NCBI GenBank assembly: GCA_017795085.1
Contig: CP051246.1
Span: forward strand, 1,738,514-1,802,513
Reading direction: 5' to 3'
Length of the DNA stretch: 64,000 bases
Origin: Salegentibacter sp.
GTDB taxonomy: Bacteria; Bacteroidota; Bacteroidia; Flavobacteriales; Flavobacteriaceae
Shown here piece after piece: positions 1 through 8,982 of this stretch (positions are counted from its first letter, which is position 1; every line of letters starts with the position of its first letter). The notes beneath the pieces were generated by a model that did not search any database, was not told the origin of the DNA, and was given only the letters and a program-made list of their open reading frames with translations. The position numbers were made by a program, and so were the translations under genes.

Positions 1-26
1 AAGCAAGTTTTTAATTTTTTAAAAAA

Positions 27-1301
27 TTAATCATCAATAGCACTAAAAACCATTTGTCGGAATTTCCAACTCGTTTCATCGCTGGTATCACCCTGAGTTT
101 GTTTTAACAAAATCCCGATAATTTGTTCCTGCGGATCGGCAAAATACTGGGTATTAAAATAACCGCCCCAATCAAATGTACCGGCACTTCCCATCCCGCC
201 GGAAATTTCGCTGGTGGGACTTACAATTCCAAAAGCAAGTCCGTGATACTGGTTTGGCGCATTAAACAACTTGCCAGTATGGTTACCCATAATAATTTTG
301 ATAGTATGCCGACTTAAAATTCGCTTTCCATTAAATTCACCGCCGTTTAAATACATCTGTAAAAATTTAGCATAATCTTTAGCTGTGCCTGAAAGCCCGG
401 CACCACCAGAATAAAAAGTTTTCGCTCCTTTTATCGGATAATCGGGATCGTAAAAGGTCTTGGGAAAATCTTCCCATTCTCCATCGTTTTTATGTTGAAC
501 AGCAACCAGTCTTTTGGCATTTTCTGAGGGTTGATAAAAACGGGTATCGTTCATTTCCAACGGATCGAAAATACGCTCTTGCATAAATTCAGCTAAAGTC
601 TGGCCGGAAAGTACTTCTACCAAATAGCCTAAAACATCTAATCCCACACTGTAGGTAAATTTTTCACCGGGTTCGTGGTGCAGTGGTAATTTTGCTATTT
701 TCTTTACGCTTTCTTCAATGCTTACTGCTTCGGTAGTGAAAAGTTCGGTTACACCGGCTTTTGCATAAATTTTCTTTATGCGCTCGTCGGCGTCAATCAT
801 CCCGTAACCAAGCCCTGAAGTATGCGTGATTAAATTGCGGATCGTGATTTCTTTTTCTGAGGGTGTAGCTGTATAACTGCTGTCACTTTCTTCAAAACTT
901 TCCAGGATTTGCGGATCTTTAAATTCGGAGATATATTTGGAAATAGGATCGTCTAACCTGAATTTTCCTTCTTCCCAAAGTATCATTACTGCGGTAGAAG
1001 TAATTGCCTTTGTTTGAGAGGCTAACCTAAAAATCGCATCTTTTTCAAGATTTTTTCCAGAGGCATTAGCCTTACCATAAGCCTTATGAAAAACAATTTT
1101 CCCATTTCGGGCAATCAAGGCTACCGCCCCGGGAATTTGATCTTCACCAATGGCTGATCTTAGCATATCTTCAATTTTTTGAAGACGATCTTCAGCCATT
1201 GCTTGGCCATCGGCCGGAGCCGGTTCAAGTTGAGCTAAAAGTTTCGGGCTTAAAAAAAAGCTTATTGCTATGAATAATGCAAAAAAAGTACTTTTTTTCA
1301 T
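27..1301 (-). CDS. Serine hydrolase, beta-lactamase class C / penicillin-binding-like, exported
   Basis: A 424-residue protein with an N-terminal signal peptide (basic MKKS, hydrophobic stretch to about residue 22, LLAQ cleavage region). The serine hydrolase SxxK motif is SQTK at residues 95-98, and HTSGL (160-164) is typical of the class C beta-lactamase / esterase fold. The usual YxN motif reads YSV (217-219), and the C-terminal KTG-like element is replaced by a Trp/Gly-rich stretch (FDWGGY), as in many esterase or peptidase members of the family. Substrate unknown: an ester or D-amino-acid peptide in the periplasm is plausible, and antibiotic resistance should not be inferred. It is the last gene of a minus-strand run, 11 nt after the prohibitin-like gene. 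Confidence 0.9.
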   Translation of the reverse strand: MKKSTFFALFIAISFFLSPKLLAQLEPAPADGQAMAEDRLQKIEDMLRSAIGEDQIPGAVALIARNGKIVFHKAYGKANASGKNLEKDAIFRLASQTKAITSTAVMILWEEGKFRLDDPISKYISEFKDPQILESFEESDSSYTATPSEKEITIRNLITHTSGLGYGMIDADERIKKIYAKAGVTELFTTEAVSIEESVKKIAKLPLHHEPGEKFTYSVGLDVLGYLVEVLSGQTLAEFMQERIFDPLEMNDTRFYQPSENAKRLVAVQHKNDGEWEDFPKTFYDPDYPIKGAKTFYSGGAGLSGTAKDYAKFLQMYLNGGEFNGKRILSRHTIKIIMGNHTGKLFNAPNQYHGLAFGIVSPTSEISGGMGSAGTFDWGGYFNTQYFADPQEQIIGILLKQTQGDTSDETSWKFRQMVFSAIDD

Positions 1302-1312
1302 CGTGATACCTA

Positions 1313-2131
1313 TTAATTATTTCCTCCTAAAATTAATGGCATTCCGTCTTCTCCTGAACCTATAATTACCGTTTTGGAATTGCCCGATTTAGCAAGCTCG
1401 AGCGTTGCCTGAATTCCTTTTTCCTTTAGGATATTTGAGGTTAAAGATGCGTTTAATATTTCGTTCGCACGCGCTTTACCTTCAGCATCAATACGCTGAC
1501 GTTCAGCTTCCTGTTCAGCTTTTGTTAAACGGAATTCATATTCCAAAGACTCCTGTTCCTGGCGTAATTTGCGTTCTATCGCATCTTTAATATTTGGCGG
1601 AAGCGAAACATCCCTAACCAGAATCTCATTTACCTGTACATATTGGTCTTTTAAAAGAATTTGTGTTTCTTCTAAAATTTCTTTCTGAATCGCTTCCCTT
1701 TTGCTGGCATATAATTGCTCGGGGTTATATCTTCCAACAACCGCTCTTGCAGCAGACCTTACCGCCGGTTGTAACAAACGCTGAATATAGGCTTCTCCTT
1801 TTTCCCTATGAAGGCTTCCAAGGTTATTATAAGAGGGCTGAAACCAGGTTGAAGCATCAATTCTAATTTCAAGTCCGTTAGAACTTAAAACCTGCATTTT
1901 TTCTTCTAGGGATTGTTGTCTCACTTCATAAACAAAAACTTTGTTCCATGGAGCCACAAGGTGAAAACCTTCGTTTAAGGGAGGTTCATCGGTTACTACC
2001 CCACCTCCAAAAGTTTCATAAAGAACTCCGGCTTCACCAGAGCCAATAGTAATAGTTGACTTTGAAATAAATATTATTAAAAAAACAAGCCCTATAATGA
2101 TTGGCAGGGCAATTTTAGGTAATCGTTCCAT
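1313..2131 (-). CDS. Prohibitin-like SPFH/band 7 membrane protein
   Basis: A 272-residue protein with one N-terminal membrane segment (about residues 9-26), an SPFH/band 7 domain, and a charged coiled-coil region (KLRQEQESLEYEFRL onward, about 185-235). The prohibitin-type sequence EVRQQSLEEKMQVLSSNGLE lies in the SPFH core. Family members assemble into large membrane rings or scaffolds; the role in this organism is not known. It sits 14 nt after the VWA membrane protein and 11 nt before the serine hydrolase, so the three are probably cotranscribed. The family call is firm and the function open. Confidence 0.9.
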   Translation of the reverse strand: MERLPKIALPIIIGLVFLIIFISKSTITIGSGEAGVLYETFGGGVVTDEPPLNEGFHLVAPWNKVFVYEVRQQSLEEKMQVLSSNGLEIRIDASTWFQPSYNNLGSLHREKGEAYIQRLLQPAVRSAARAVVGRYNPEQLYASKREAIQKEILEETQILLKDQYVQVNEILVRDVSLPPNIKDAIERKLRQEQESLEYEFRLTKAEQEAERQRIDAEGKARANEILNASLTSNILKEKGIQATLELAKSGNSKTVIIGSGEDGMPLILGGNN

Positions 2132-2145
2132 CTATATATAAAATT

Positions 2146-4167
2146 TTAAATTAATCCTTTGTATTTTCTGAGAAACCACTCTATGGCAAACAATACAATT
2201 AAGATTGCCAAAAGGTAAACCCAGTCTATCAAAGGTACGGTATTTTCATGGCTTTTCTGTAATGGTTTGAGCTTATCGTCATTTACCAAATCACTTATCA
2301 GCGATTGTAAATTGGAAGAGAAATAAACCGAGGTTTGATTATGAGCCGCAAGCGCTTCCATTTTTTGTAGATTGGCCGATAAAAATTGGACTTCAATATT
2401 GGAAGGAATTAAACGAAATTTACCCGATTTAGTAATTCCAGAACGCTGTTCCTTAACTTCAAATTGGTAAGTACCTTCTTCCAGGTTATCAAGCTCAAAC
2501 ACAAAACTGTTATTTCTAAGCAGCATTGTAGCTTCGGTTATATTTTCAGTCTCGGAATTTCTTAAGGTGATTTCAAGATTTCCTCCCGAATCAAATCGAT
2601 AGTTTTCATCAAAATATTGAGCGTTTATTCGTAATTGTTCATTTCCATAATAAAATGACTCATAATCAAGACTAAGCCGTTCCCTACGAGTTTGTGAGGC
2701 TAGGTTTTGAATGATTTTTCCGAAGAAATCATCAAAAGATTCAAAACTTCCTTCTTGTTGGAAATTAGTTGCCCGCCAACGCCAGATATTCTCACCAAAT
2801 AAAACCCCGGTTTTTAAATTTTCTTCTGAAATTGCCAGTAAGGGCTGATTGGTTCCTGTATTTTCAATTTGTTGAAAAAGTAAAGCATCCAGCCCCTTCA
2901 CTCTAACTTCACCAAATTTATCTTCAAGCGGTGGAAAATTTTCAAATCCGATATCCTCAATTTGAAACCGGGTAAAGTTTTTATTAAAACTTCCAAAAAT
3001 TTCCTGATTCTGATGACTATAATCTTTACTAAAAAACTGCTGATTTTCATTGAGGAAGCGCCATTCGGTTTGGGTTCCGGTAATAAAAAGCACCCCTGTT
3101 TTTTTATCTGAAGCCGTCTTCATATAAGTTTCAAAAGCCCGGGTAGGCTGATAAAAAACAATTAACTGATATTCCTGAATTTGAAAATCGTCTCCCAGAT
3201 AACGAATATCGGCTTTACGCTGTTCATTTTTTTCAATAGATTTTTTTATCGCACCAAGATCGGGATGAGCAATTTCGCTTAAAATCAAAACATTGGTGCG
3301 TTCATCAACCACTTCAATAGCGAAATTCTGGGTATTGTTCTCCTTGTTTTTTTCATTTTCAAGCGGGACTACTTTGGCGGAATAAGAAAGAACACCGAGT
3401 CTGTTAGCCGGTAGTTCAGCTTGAACCACTACCGAAGTATTTTCAGCATCCAATTCAATATTTTCAGCATAAACCGTGTTTTCCCCAGTCTTAATCTCAA
3501 AACGGGTAATCACACTTTCCTCCCCGGTGTAATTTATAAAAGCTTCTACAGGGAATTTATTATTCAAAAAAGCATAACGATTTACATTTAACCGGTCAAT
3601 AAATAAATCGGGATATTGTGTGGTATCACCCAATATCACAGGAAAGAGTTGCTGATTTTGAGCTGCGGAGAAATAGCGGTAATCCCGCCCCAGGGTTTGA
3701 TTCCCATCAGATAATAAAATTACCGCTGAAGGTTCTGTGCTAAAAAGGCTTTTAATTTGATTAAGAGCAGCATTGATATTGGTTTGTTTTGCTGAAAAAT
3801 CTAATGAATCTTCAAACTGTAAATTTTCTCCGAAAGCAAGCGTGGATAATTCAAAACGTTCCTGAAGTTTACTGTCCGCATTTAGACTATCGATTAATGA
3901 AGATAGCTCTTCTTCCTGCTCCAATTGAAATATAGATTCTGAATTATCGGCCAGCAGGATTAAATTAGCTTTTTGGGTCTCGTATGTAGTGGTAGAAATT
4001 TCAGGATTAATCAATAACAGTAAAAGAACAAACACACTAGCTGTTCGTAAGCCAAAAAAAATGTACTTAATCTGACCAGCTTTAGCTTTGTACAAATACT
4101 GAAAAAAAGCAAACCCCAGCGCAAAAATTGCAGCCAGGGAAAGGAATAAGATTGTAGTAAAATCCAT
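2146..4167 (-). CDS. VWA-type membrane protein, unknown function
   Basis: A 673-residue protein. Two N-terminal membrane segments (about residues 5-25 and 37-57) are followed by a von Willebrand A-like domain, with LLADNSESI resembling the first metal-binding (MIDAS) loop and VILLSDGNQT the later strand-turn. A long extracytoplasmic region with Ig-like character follows, and a final membrane helix lies near the C terminus (about 645-665). This is the architecture of Bacteroidota membrane VWA proteins sometimes found with MoxR ATPases, but no MoxR gene is seen in this window. It lies 80 nt after fabG and 14 nt before the prohibitin-like gene. Confidence 0.75.
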   Translation of the reverse strand: MDFTTILFLSLAAIFALGFAFFQYLYKAKAGQIKYIFFGLRTASVFVLLLLLINPEISTTTYETQKANLILLADNSESIFQLEQEEELSSLIDSLNADSKLQERFELSTLAFGENLQFEDSLDFSAKQTNINAALNQIKSLFSTEPSAVILLSDGNQTLGRDYRYFSAAQNQQLFPVILGDTTQYPDLFIDRLNVNRYAFLNNKFPVEAFINYTGEESVITRFEIKTGENTVYAENIELDAENTSVVVQAELPANRLGVLSYSAKVVPLENEKNKENNTQNFAIEVVDERTNVLILSEIAHPDLGAIKKSIEKNEQRKADIRYLGDDFQIQEYQLIVFYQPTRAFETYMKTASDKKTGVLFITGTQTEWRFLNENQQFFSKDYSHQNQEIFGSFNKNFTRFQIEDIGFENFPPLEDKFGEVRVKGLDALLFQQIENTGTNQPLLAISEENLKTGVLFGENIWRWRATNFQQEGSFESFDDFFGKIIQNLASQTRRERLSLDYESFYYGNEQLRINAQYFDENYRFDSGGNLEITLRNSETENITEATMLLRNNSFVFELDNLEEGTYQFEVKEQRSGITKSGKFRLIPSNIEVQFLSANLQKMEALAAHNQTSVYFSSNLQSLISDLVNDDKLKPLQKSHENTVPLIDWVYLLAILIVLFAIEWFLRKYKGLI

Positions 4168-4247
4168 TGACGGGAAGCTAGTTATTTGTTATTGGTTCAG
4201 CGTTAAAAAGTCAAATAACTACTAACTTTTAACTAACAACGTATCAT

Positions 4248-4994
4248 CTAAGTATGCATTCCCCCATCCACATGAAGTACCTGACCGGTTACATATGCGC
4301 TCATATCACTTCCAAGAAAAACACAGGCATTGGCAATATCTTCAGGCCGTCCACCGCGTTTTAACGGAATAGCGTCGCGCCAGCCATCAACCACTTTTTC
4401 ATCTAATTTTTCAGTCATTTCAGTTTCTATAAACCCTGGAGCAATAACATTAGTCCTTATATTTCGCGAACCTAATTCTAAGGCCATAGATTTTGAAAAA
4501 CCTATAATTCCAGCTTTGGAAGCCGCATAATTAGCTTGTCCCGCATTTCCTTTAACACCGACTACCGAGCTCATATTAATAATACTCCCTTTTCGTTGCT
4601 TTAACATGGTACGCTGGACAGCTTTAGTCATATTAAAAATTGATTTCAGGTTCACTTCAATTACTTTATCAAAATCTGCTTCGCTCATTCGCATTAACAA
4701 GTTATCCTTGGTAATTCCGGCATTGTTTACCACAATATCAATAGCACCGAAATCGGCAGCAACATCTTTAATAAGTTGTTCAGCTTCAGTAAAACTTGCG
4801 GCATTGGATTGATAAGCTTTAGCTTTTACACCAAGTTGACTAAGTTCATCGGCAAGTTGATTGGCTGATGCTGCTGAAGAATTATAGGTAAAAGCCACAT
4901 TAGCACCATGTTCAGCATAAACTTTGGCAATTCCCTTGCCTATTCCCCGGCTCCCACCGGTAATTATTGCATTTTTTCCTTCGAGTAATTTCAT
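4248..4994 (-). CDS. fabG: 3-oxoacyl-[acyl-carrier-protein] reductase
   Basis: A 248-residue short-chain dehydrogenase that reduces 3-ketoacyl-ACP with NADPH in fatty acid elongation, in the cytoplasm. The nucleotide loop GGSRGIG starts at residue 13, NNAG is at 90-93, and the catalytic set is Asn115, Ser143, Tyr156 and Lys160. MSSVVGVKGNAGQANYAASK is close to canonical FabG, and length matches the family. A Bacteroidota promoter lies at 5026-5033, 31 nt before the ATG. The group downstream (VWA, prohibitin-like, hydrolase) may share its transcript. A sequence-only call cannot exclude a related SDR, but the match is strong. Confidence 0.93.
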   Translation of the reverse strand: MKLLEGKNAIITGGSRGIGKGIAKVYAEHGANVAFTYNSSAASANQLADELSQLGVKAKAYQSNAASFTEAEQLIKDVAADFGAIDIVVNNAGITKDNLLMRMSEADFDKVIEVNLKSIFNMTKAVQRTMLKQRKGSIINMSSVVGVKGNAGQANYAASKAGIIGFSKSMALELGSRNIRTNVIAPGFIETEMTEKLDEKVVDGWRDAIPLKRGGRPEDIANACVFLGSDMSAYVTGQVLHVDGGMHT

Positions 4995-5025
4995 ATTATA
5001 TAATTGGTCTTTAAATAAACTATTT

Positions 5026-5033
5026 CAAATATA
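5026..5033 (-). promoter_or_regulatory. Bacteroidota-type promoter (-7 box) for fabG
   Basis: On the minus strand the sequence reads TATATTTG, an exact match to the TAnnTTTG -7 element, 31 nt before the fabG ATG. No clear TTG -33 element at normal spacing was found. Confidence 0.55.
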
Positions 5034-5061
5034 AGAAAACAAAAAAGCTTAAATCTTATGT

Positions 5062-5098
5062 ATAAAAAAATCCTCCTGATAATTAAACCAAGAGGATT
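5062..5098 (-). terminator. Rho-independent terminator after sucD
   Basis: Read on the minus strand, AATCCTC and GAGGATT form a stem around a 16-nt loop, followed by a run of seven T. It lies just after the sucD stop and before the fabG promoter, separating the two transcripts. Confidence 0.75.
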
Positions 5099-5119
5099 CA
5101 AGGAATTATAACATTTTTA

Positions 5120-5995
5120 TTAGCCTTTTATAACCTCGGCAACTTTTTTACCGATTTCAGCAGGAGAATCTACCACGTGAATTCCGTTTTCTTTAAGAAT
5201 TTTCTTTTTGGCCTGGGCAGTATCCTCACTTCCGCCTACGATAGCGCCTGCATGGCCCATTGTACGTCCTGCAGGAGCAGTTTCTCCGGCAATAAACCCT
5301 ACAACAGGTTTTTTATTTCCGTCTTTCTTGATCCACTCGGCAGCATCGGCTTCAAGTTGACCACCAATTTCACCAATCATTACAATACATTCAGTTTCAG
5401 GATCATTCATCAGCAACTCAACGGCTTCTTTGGTTGTGGTACCAATAATTGGGTCTCCCCCAATTCCAATAGCCGTGGTAATTCCAAGACCTTGTTTTAC
5501 TACCTGATCTGCAGCTTCGTAGGTAAGGGTTCCTGATTTAGATACGATTCCAACTTTCCCTTTTTTGAAAACAAAACCAGGCATAATTCCCACTTTTGCT
5601 TCCTCTGGTGTAATTACCCCGGGACAGTTTGGCCCTACCAAACGGCAGTCTTTATCTTTGATATAATCATAGGCTTTCACCATGTCAGCCACCGGAATTC
5701 CTTCTGTAATAGTGATAATTACTTTAATTCCAGCATCTGCAGCTTCCATAATAGCATCACTGGCAAAGGCTGGCGGTACAAAGATGATAGTTACATCGGC
5801 CCCGGTTTCTTTTACCGCATCAGAAACGGTATTAAAAACAGGCTTATCTAAATGTTTCTGGCCCCCTTTTCCGGGTGTTACTCCACCCACAACGTTGGTA
5901 CCGTATTCTATCATTTGCTCAGCGTGAAAAGTACCTTCACTTCCGGTAAATCCCTGCACGATTATTTTTGAATCTTTATTGACTAAAACGCTCAT
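5120..5995 (-). CDS. sucD: Succinate-CoA ligase, alpha subunit
   Basis: A 291-residue alpha subunit of succinyl-CoA synthetase (TCA cycle, substrate-level phosphorylation of ADP or GDP). The CoA-binding Rossmann part begins with QGFTGSEGT (14-22), GPNCPG is at 121-126, and the phosphohistidine is His248 in GHAGAIVGG. Length is normal. The beta subunit sucC is not in this window, so the two subunits are not adjacent here. Transcription should begin from the box at 6018-6025 and end at the hairpin at 5062-5098, so it appears monocistronic. Confidence 0.97.
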   Translation of the reverse strand: MSVLVNKDSKIIVQGFTGSEGTFHAEQMIEYGTNVVGGVTPGKGGQKHLDKPVFNTVSDAVKETGADVTIIFVPPAFASDAIMEAADAGIKVIITITEGIPVADMVKAYDYIKDKDCRLVGPNCPGVITPEEAKVGIMPGFVFKKGKVGIVSKSGTLTYEAADQVVKQGLGITTAIGIGGDPIIGTTTKEAVELLMNDPETECIVMIGEIGGQLEADAAEWIKKDGNKKPVVGFIAGETAPAGRTMGHAGAIVGGSEDTAQAKKKILKENGIHVVDSPAEIGKKVAEVIKG

Positions 5996-6017
5996 AAAAT
6001 TTAATTTTTTGCGAACA

Positions 6018-6025
6018 CAAAAGTA
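6018..6025 (-). promoter_or_regulatory. Bacteroidota-type promoter (-7 box) for sucD
   Basis: Minus-strand TACTTTTG matches TAnnTTTG exactly and ends 22 nt before the sucD ATG. A TTTA sequence 19 nt further upstream could serve as a weak -33 element. Confidence 0.55.
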
Positions 6026-6112
6026 GGTTTTTAAAAATAAAACCTAAAGTATTTTTATAGTTTATTACGGGCTCAAATACGATTTGAACATTCTTTAACC
6101 TTAAATTAAAAA

Positions 6113-6508
6113 TTATTCCCAGGGTGTTTCTTCTACTTCTTCCCCTAATTGTGAAATTTGAACTCCTTTATACAGCTTTTCGTCTTTTAATTCCCAAATA
6201 GCAATAAAGTGAGCCAGAGGTATTTCTTCCTCAGGGTTTTCAATAGTTCTTACGTGATACGTGAAATTGATAGCAACCCCATTTTTATCTACCACCACCT
6301 TTTGAATTTCGGCGCGAAGGGATTCAAAAGATTCTGACATTTCAAGGCTTAAAGCTGAAACTTCTTCCCGATTTAGTTTTTTTAGTCCCGTAGTACCATA
6401 CCAGCTTAAATTTGCATCGGGGTGAAGATATTTTTCAAGGGTTTTCCTATTTTTAAAAAAATCTGATTTATAAAAGTCTGCTACAATTTGTTTTCCGTTC
6501 AAATCCAT
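6113..6508 (-). CDS. NTF2-like (SnoaL-type) small protein
   Basis: A 131-residue protein resembling the NTF2/SnoaL fold: an N-terminal helical part (VADFYKSDFFKNRKTLEKYL), a conserved-looking HPDANLSWYGTTGLKKL stretch, and alternating beta strands ending with AIWELKDEKLYKGVQIS. Proteins of this fold bind small hydrophobic ligands or act as minor enzymes; no catalytic set can be identified. It starts 3 nt after the LpxD-like gene, so the two are almost certainly one operon. Confidence 0.7.
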   Translation of the reverse strand: MDLNGKQIVADFYKSDFFKNRKTLEKYLHPDANLSWYGTTGLKKLNREEVSALSLEMSESFESLRAEIQKVVVDKNGVAINFTYHVRTIENPEEEIPLAHFIAIWELKDEKLYKGVQISQLGEEVEETPWE

Positions 6509-6511
6509 AGT

Positions 6512-7444
6512 TTATTCTTTTAATTTGTCCAGAAATTTAGGCAATTGTCTTAAGAGCGCCAATTCTTTCAATTTAGCCCGGGATTCCATAGCGGGATTCC
6601 CGGAATAAACCGTGTTTTCTTTAGTTGACTTGGTAATTCCGGCCTGCCCCATCATTACCCCGCCTTTTTTAACAACAATGCCACTTCTAAAACCAACCTG
6701 TCCCCAAACGGTAACTTCATCTTCAATAATTACTGCCCCGGCGATACCAACCTGCGAAGCAATAAGGCATTTTTTTCCAATTACGGTATCATGACCTACC
6801 TGAATTAAATTATCGAGTTTTGCACCTTCTTTTATGGTAGTGTCTCCAGAAACGCCACGGTCTATACTACAATTAGAACCTATATCAACATTATTTTCAA
6901 TCACTACCCTGCCGCCGGAAATAAGTTTATCAAACCCTTCCGTGCGATTTTTATAATAGAATGCATCGCCGCCCAAAACTGTTCCGGAATGGATAGTTAC
7001 ATTATCGCCAATTACACAATTATCGTAAATACTAACATTGGAATGAATTAGGCAATTTTCACCAATTTTTACATTATTCCCGATAAAACAATTAGGCTGA
7101 ATAACACTACCTGCCCCTATCTCTGCAGAATTGGCTATGTTTTTCTCCGATTTTTCAAAAGGCTGAAAATACCTCGTAAGTTTATTAAAGTCCCTAAAGG
7201 GATCGTCTGAAATCAACAAAGCCTTACCTTCAGGACAATCCACTTCTTTATTGATTAAAACAACCGTTGCCGCTGAATTTAAAGCTTTATCGTAATATTT
7301 AGGATGATCTACAAAAACAATATCCCCGGGAGTAACCACATGAATTTCATTCATTCCGTATACCGGGAAATCAGGATTACCTACAAATTCAGTATCAATT
7401 ATCGTAGCTATTTGTTGCAGGCTGTGTTTTTGCGGAAATTTCAT
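6512..7444 (-). CDS. LpxD-like left-handed beta-helix acyltransferase (second copy)
   Basis: A 310-residue paralogue of LpxD. An N-terminal uridine-binding-like region (about 1-100) precedes a long hexapeptide-repeat left-handed beta-helix (about 103-290). The position of the LpxD catalytic histidine is kept as His218 in LIQVGHDTVIG, preceded by SIDRG and LDN as in true LpxD. It is shorter than the LpxD at 10376-11404 and has a different C terminus. The lipid A gene proper is probably the other copy. This one could N-acylate another UDP-sugar, or a lipid A variant. Cotranscribed with the NTF2-like gene; upstream lies a dispersed inverted repeat. Confidence 0.8.
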   Translation of the reverse strand: MKFPQKHSLQQIATIIDTEFVGNPDFPVYGMNEIHVVTPGDIVFVDHPKYYDKALNSAATVVLINKEVDCPEGKALLISDDPFRDFNKLTRYFQPFEKSEKNIANSAEIGAGSVIQPNCFIGNNVKIGENCLIHSNVSIYDNCVIGDNVTIHSGTVLGGDAFYYKNRTEGFDKLISGGRVVIENNVDIGSNCSIDRGVSGDTTIKEGAKLDNLIQVGHDTVIGKKCLIASQVGIAGAVIIEDEVTVWGQVGFRSGIVVKKGGVMMGQAGITKSTKENTVYSGNPAMESRAKLKELALLRQLPKFLDKLKE

Positions 7445-7521
7445 ACAAAAAAATAAAAATTAATTGAAGTTTTCTCAGAAGTAAATAATACTACAGGGGC
7501 TATCCGAAAACTTTTTTAAAT

Positions 7522-7582
7522 CGTCATTCTGAATTGTTAATGATAAAAACATGTTAGATCTTAAGACTAGTTCAGGATGACG
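7522..7582. repeat. Dispersed inverted-repeat element, copy A
   Basis: A 61-bp element with outer ends CGTCATTCTGAA and TTCAGGATGACG, in inverted orientation. It lies between efp and the LpxD-like gene. Related elements occur at 43361-43439, 61074-61158 and 63912-63992. Confidence 0.7.
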
Positions 7583-7616
7583 ATACAAATTTTTTAATAA
7601 ACTATTTCTGAAAAAA

Positions 7617-8183
7617 TCACTCTTTTATTCGCTCTTTATACGTGCCTTTTTCAGTTTCAACTTTAATTTTATCACCCTCATTTATAAAAAGCGGGACATT
7701 TACTTCTGCACCGGTCTCTACAGTAGCCGGTTTCGTGGCATTAGTTGCAGTATTACCTTTTACACCAGGTTCCGTATGCGTCACTTCTAAAACCACACTG
7801 GCAGGCATTTCTACCGATAAAGGTAAACCATCTTCAGTATTAATTAAAACAGTTACCACTTCCCCTTCTTTTAAAAGTCTTGGTTGGTCGAGAATATTCT
7901 CGGTGAGACGAATTTGGGTATAATCTTCCACATTCATAAAATGATAGAATTCTTCATCACTATATAAAAACTGGAATTTATGAGTTTCAACCCTTACATC
8001 ATCAATTTTATGTCCTGCAGAAAAAGTATTTTCAACTACTTTTCCAGTGGTAACACTTTTTAATTTTGTACGTACAAAAGCAGGGCCTTTCCCCGGCTTT
8101 ACATGCAGGAATTCTACAATTTTATATATATCATGATTATAATGAATGCATAATCCGTTTCTAATATCACTGGTACTTGCCAT
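7617..8183 (-). CDS. efp: Elongation factor P
   Basis: A 188-residue EF-P that relieves ribosome stalling at polyproline. The three-barrel layout is intact: KOW-like N domain, central OB domain, and C-terminal domain ending with EGDKIKVETEKGTYKERI. The tip residue is Lys32 in PGKGPAF, a lysine-type tip with Pro where E. coli has Gln; whether it is modified cannot be told here. It starts 12 nt after lpxA in the lipid A operon. Confidence 0.97.
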   Translation of the reverse strand: MASTSDIRNGLCIHYNHDIYKIVEFLHVKPGKGPAFVRTKLKSVTTGKVVENTFSAGHKIDDVRVETHKFQFLYSDEEFYHFMNVEDYTQIRLTENILDQPRLLKEGEVVTVLINTEDGLPLSVEMPASVVLEVTHTEPGVKGNTATNATKPATVETGAEVNVPLFINEGDKIKVETEKGTYKERIKE

Positions 8184-8195
8184 TTTCTATAAATT

Positions 8196-8981
8196 TTAAT
8201 TTGAACTGAAGTATCCTTTCATGACACCTCGTTGTGAGTTTTTAATAAATTCAAGAATTTCATCACGTTCGGCGGTTGCTTCCATTTCAGCTTCAATAAT
8301 AGCAATAGCCTGGGAGTTGTTGTAATTCTTTTGGTATAAGATTCGGTAGATATTTTGAATCTCCCTTATTTTATCAGTTGAAAAACCTCTTCTACGTAAT
8401 CCTATAGAGTTTATCCCGACATAAGAAAGCGGTTCCCGACCAGCTTTTACATAAGGGGGAACATCTTTTCTAACCAATGAGCCTCCGGTTATAAAGGCGT
8501 GATTCCCTATATTACAAAACTGCTGAATAGCTGCCATTCCGGCCAAAACCACATAATCTCCCACATTAATATGGCCTGCAAGGGTACTGTTATTTGAAAA
8601 AATACAGTTATCACCAACAATACAATCGTGGGCGATATGACAGTAAGCCATTATCCAACAATTATTACCTACCACGGTTTTTTGTCGGTCGGTGGTACCC
8701 CGGTTTATGGTTACGCATTCCCGAATAGTAGTATTATCGCCAATCACGGTAAGCGTATCTTCATCGTCAAATTTTTTATCTTGTGGAATAGCAGAAATAA
8801 CTGCACCTGGAAATATGCTACAATTTTTCCCAATTCGGGCGCCTTCCATAATGGTTACGTTAGAACCAATCCAGGTACCTTCTCCTATTACTACATTATT
8901 ATGAATTGTAGCAAAGGGTTCTATTACCACGTTTTTGGCAATCTTTGCTCCCGGATGCACGTATGCTAAGGGTTGGTTCAT
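8196..8981 (-). CDS. lpxA: UDP-N-acetylglucosamine O-acyltransferase
   Basis: A 261-residue enzyme for the first step of lipid A synthesis, acylation of the 3-OH of UDP-GlcNAc with 3-hydroxyacyl-ACP. Hexapeptide repeats run from about residue 10 to 185, followed by a helical C-terminal domain. The catalytic histidine is His118 in IAHDCIVGDN (equivalent to E. coli His125). The gene begins 1 nt after the lpxC-fabZ stop and 12 nt before efp. Confidence 0.96.
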   Translation of the reverse strand: MNQPLAYVHPGAKIAKNVVIEPFATIHNNVVIGEGTWIGSNVTIMEGARIGKNCSIFPGAVISAIPQDKKFDDEDTLTVIGDNTTIRECVTINRGTTDRQKTVVGNNCWIMAYCHIAHDCIVGDNCIFSNNSTLAGHINVGDYVVLAGMAAIQQFCNIGNHAFITGGSLVRKDVPPYVKAGREPLSYVGINSIGLRRRGFSTDKIREIQNIYRILYQKNYNNSQAIAIIEAEMEATAERDEILEFIKNSQRGVMKGYFSSN

Positions 8982-8982
8982 A

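Noticed and set aside
8628..8969. A 113-codon plus-strand ORF inside lpxA
   Set aside because: Antisense shadow of hexapeptide repeats, no independent signals.
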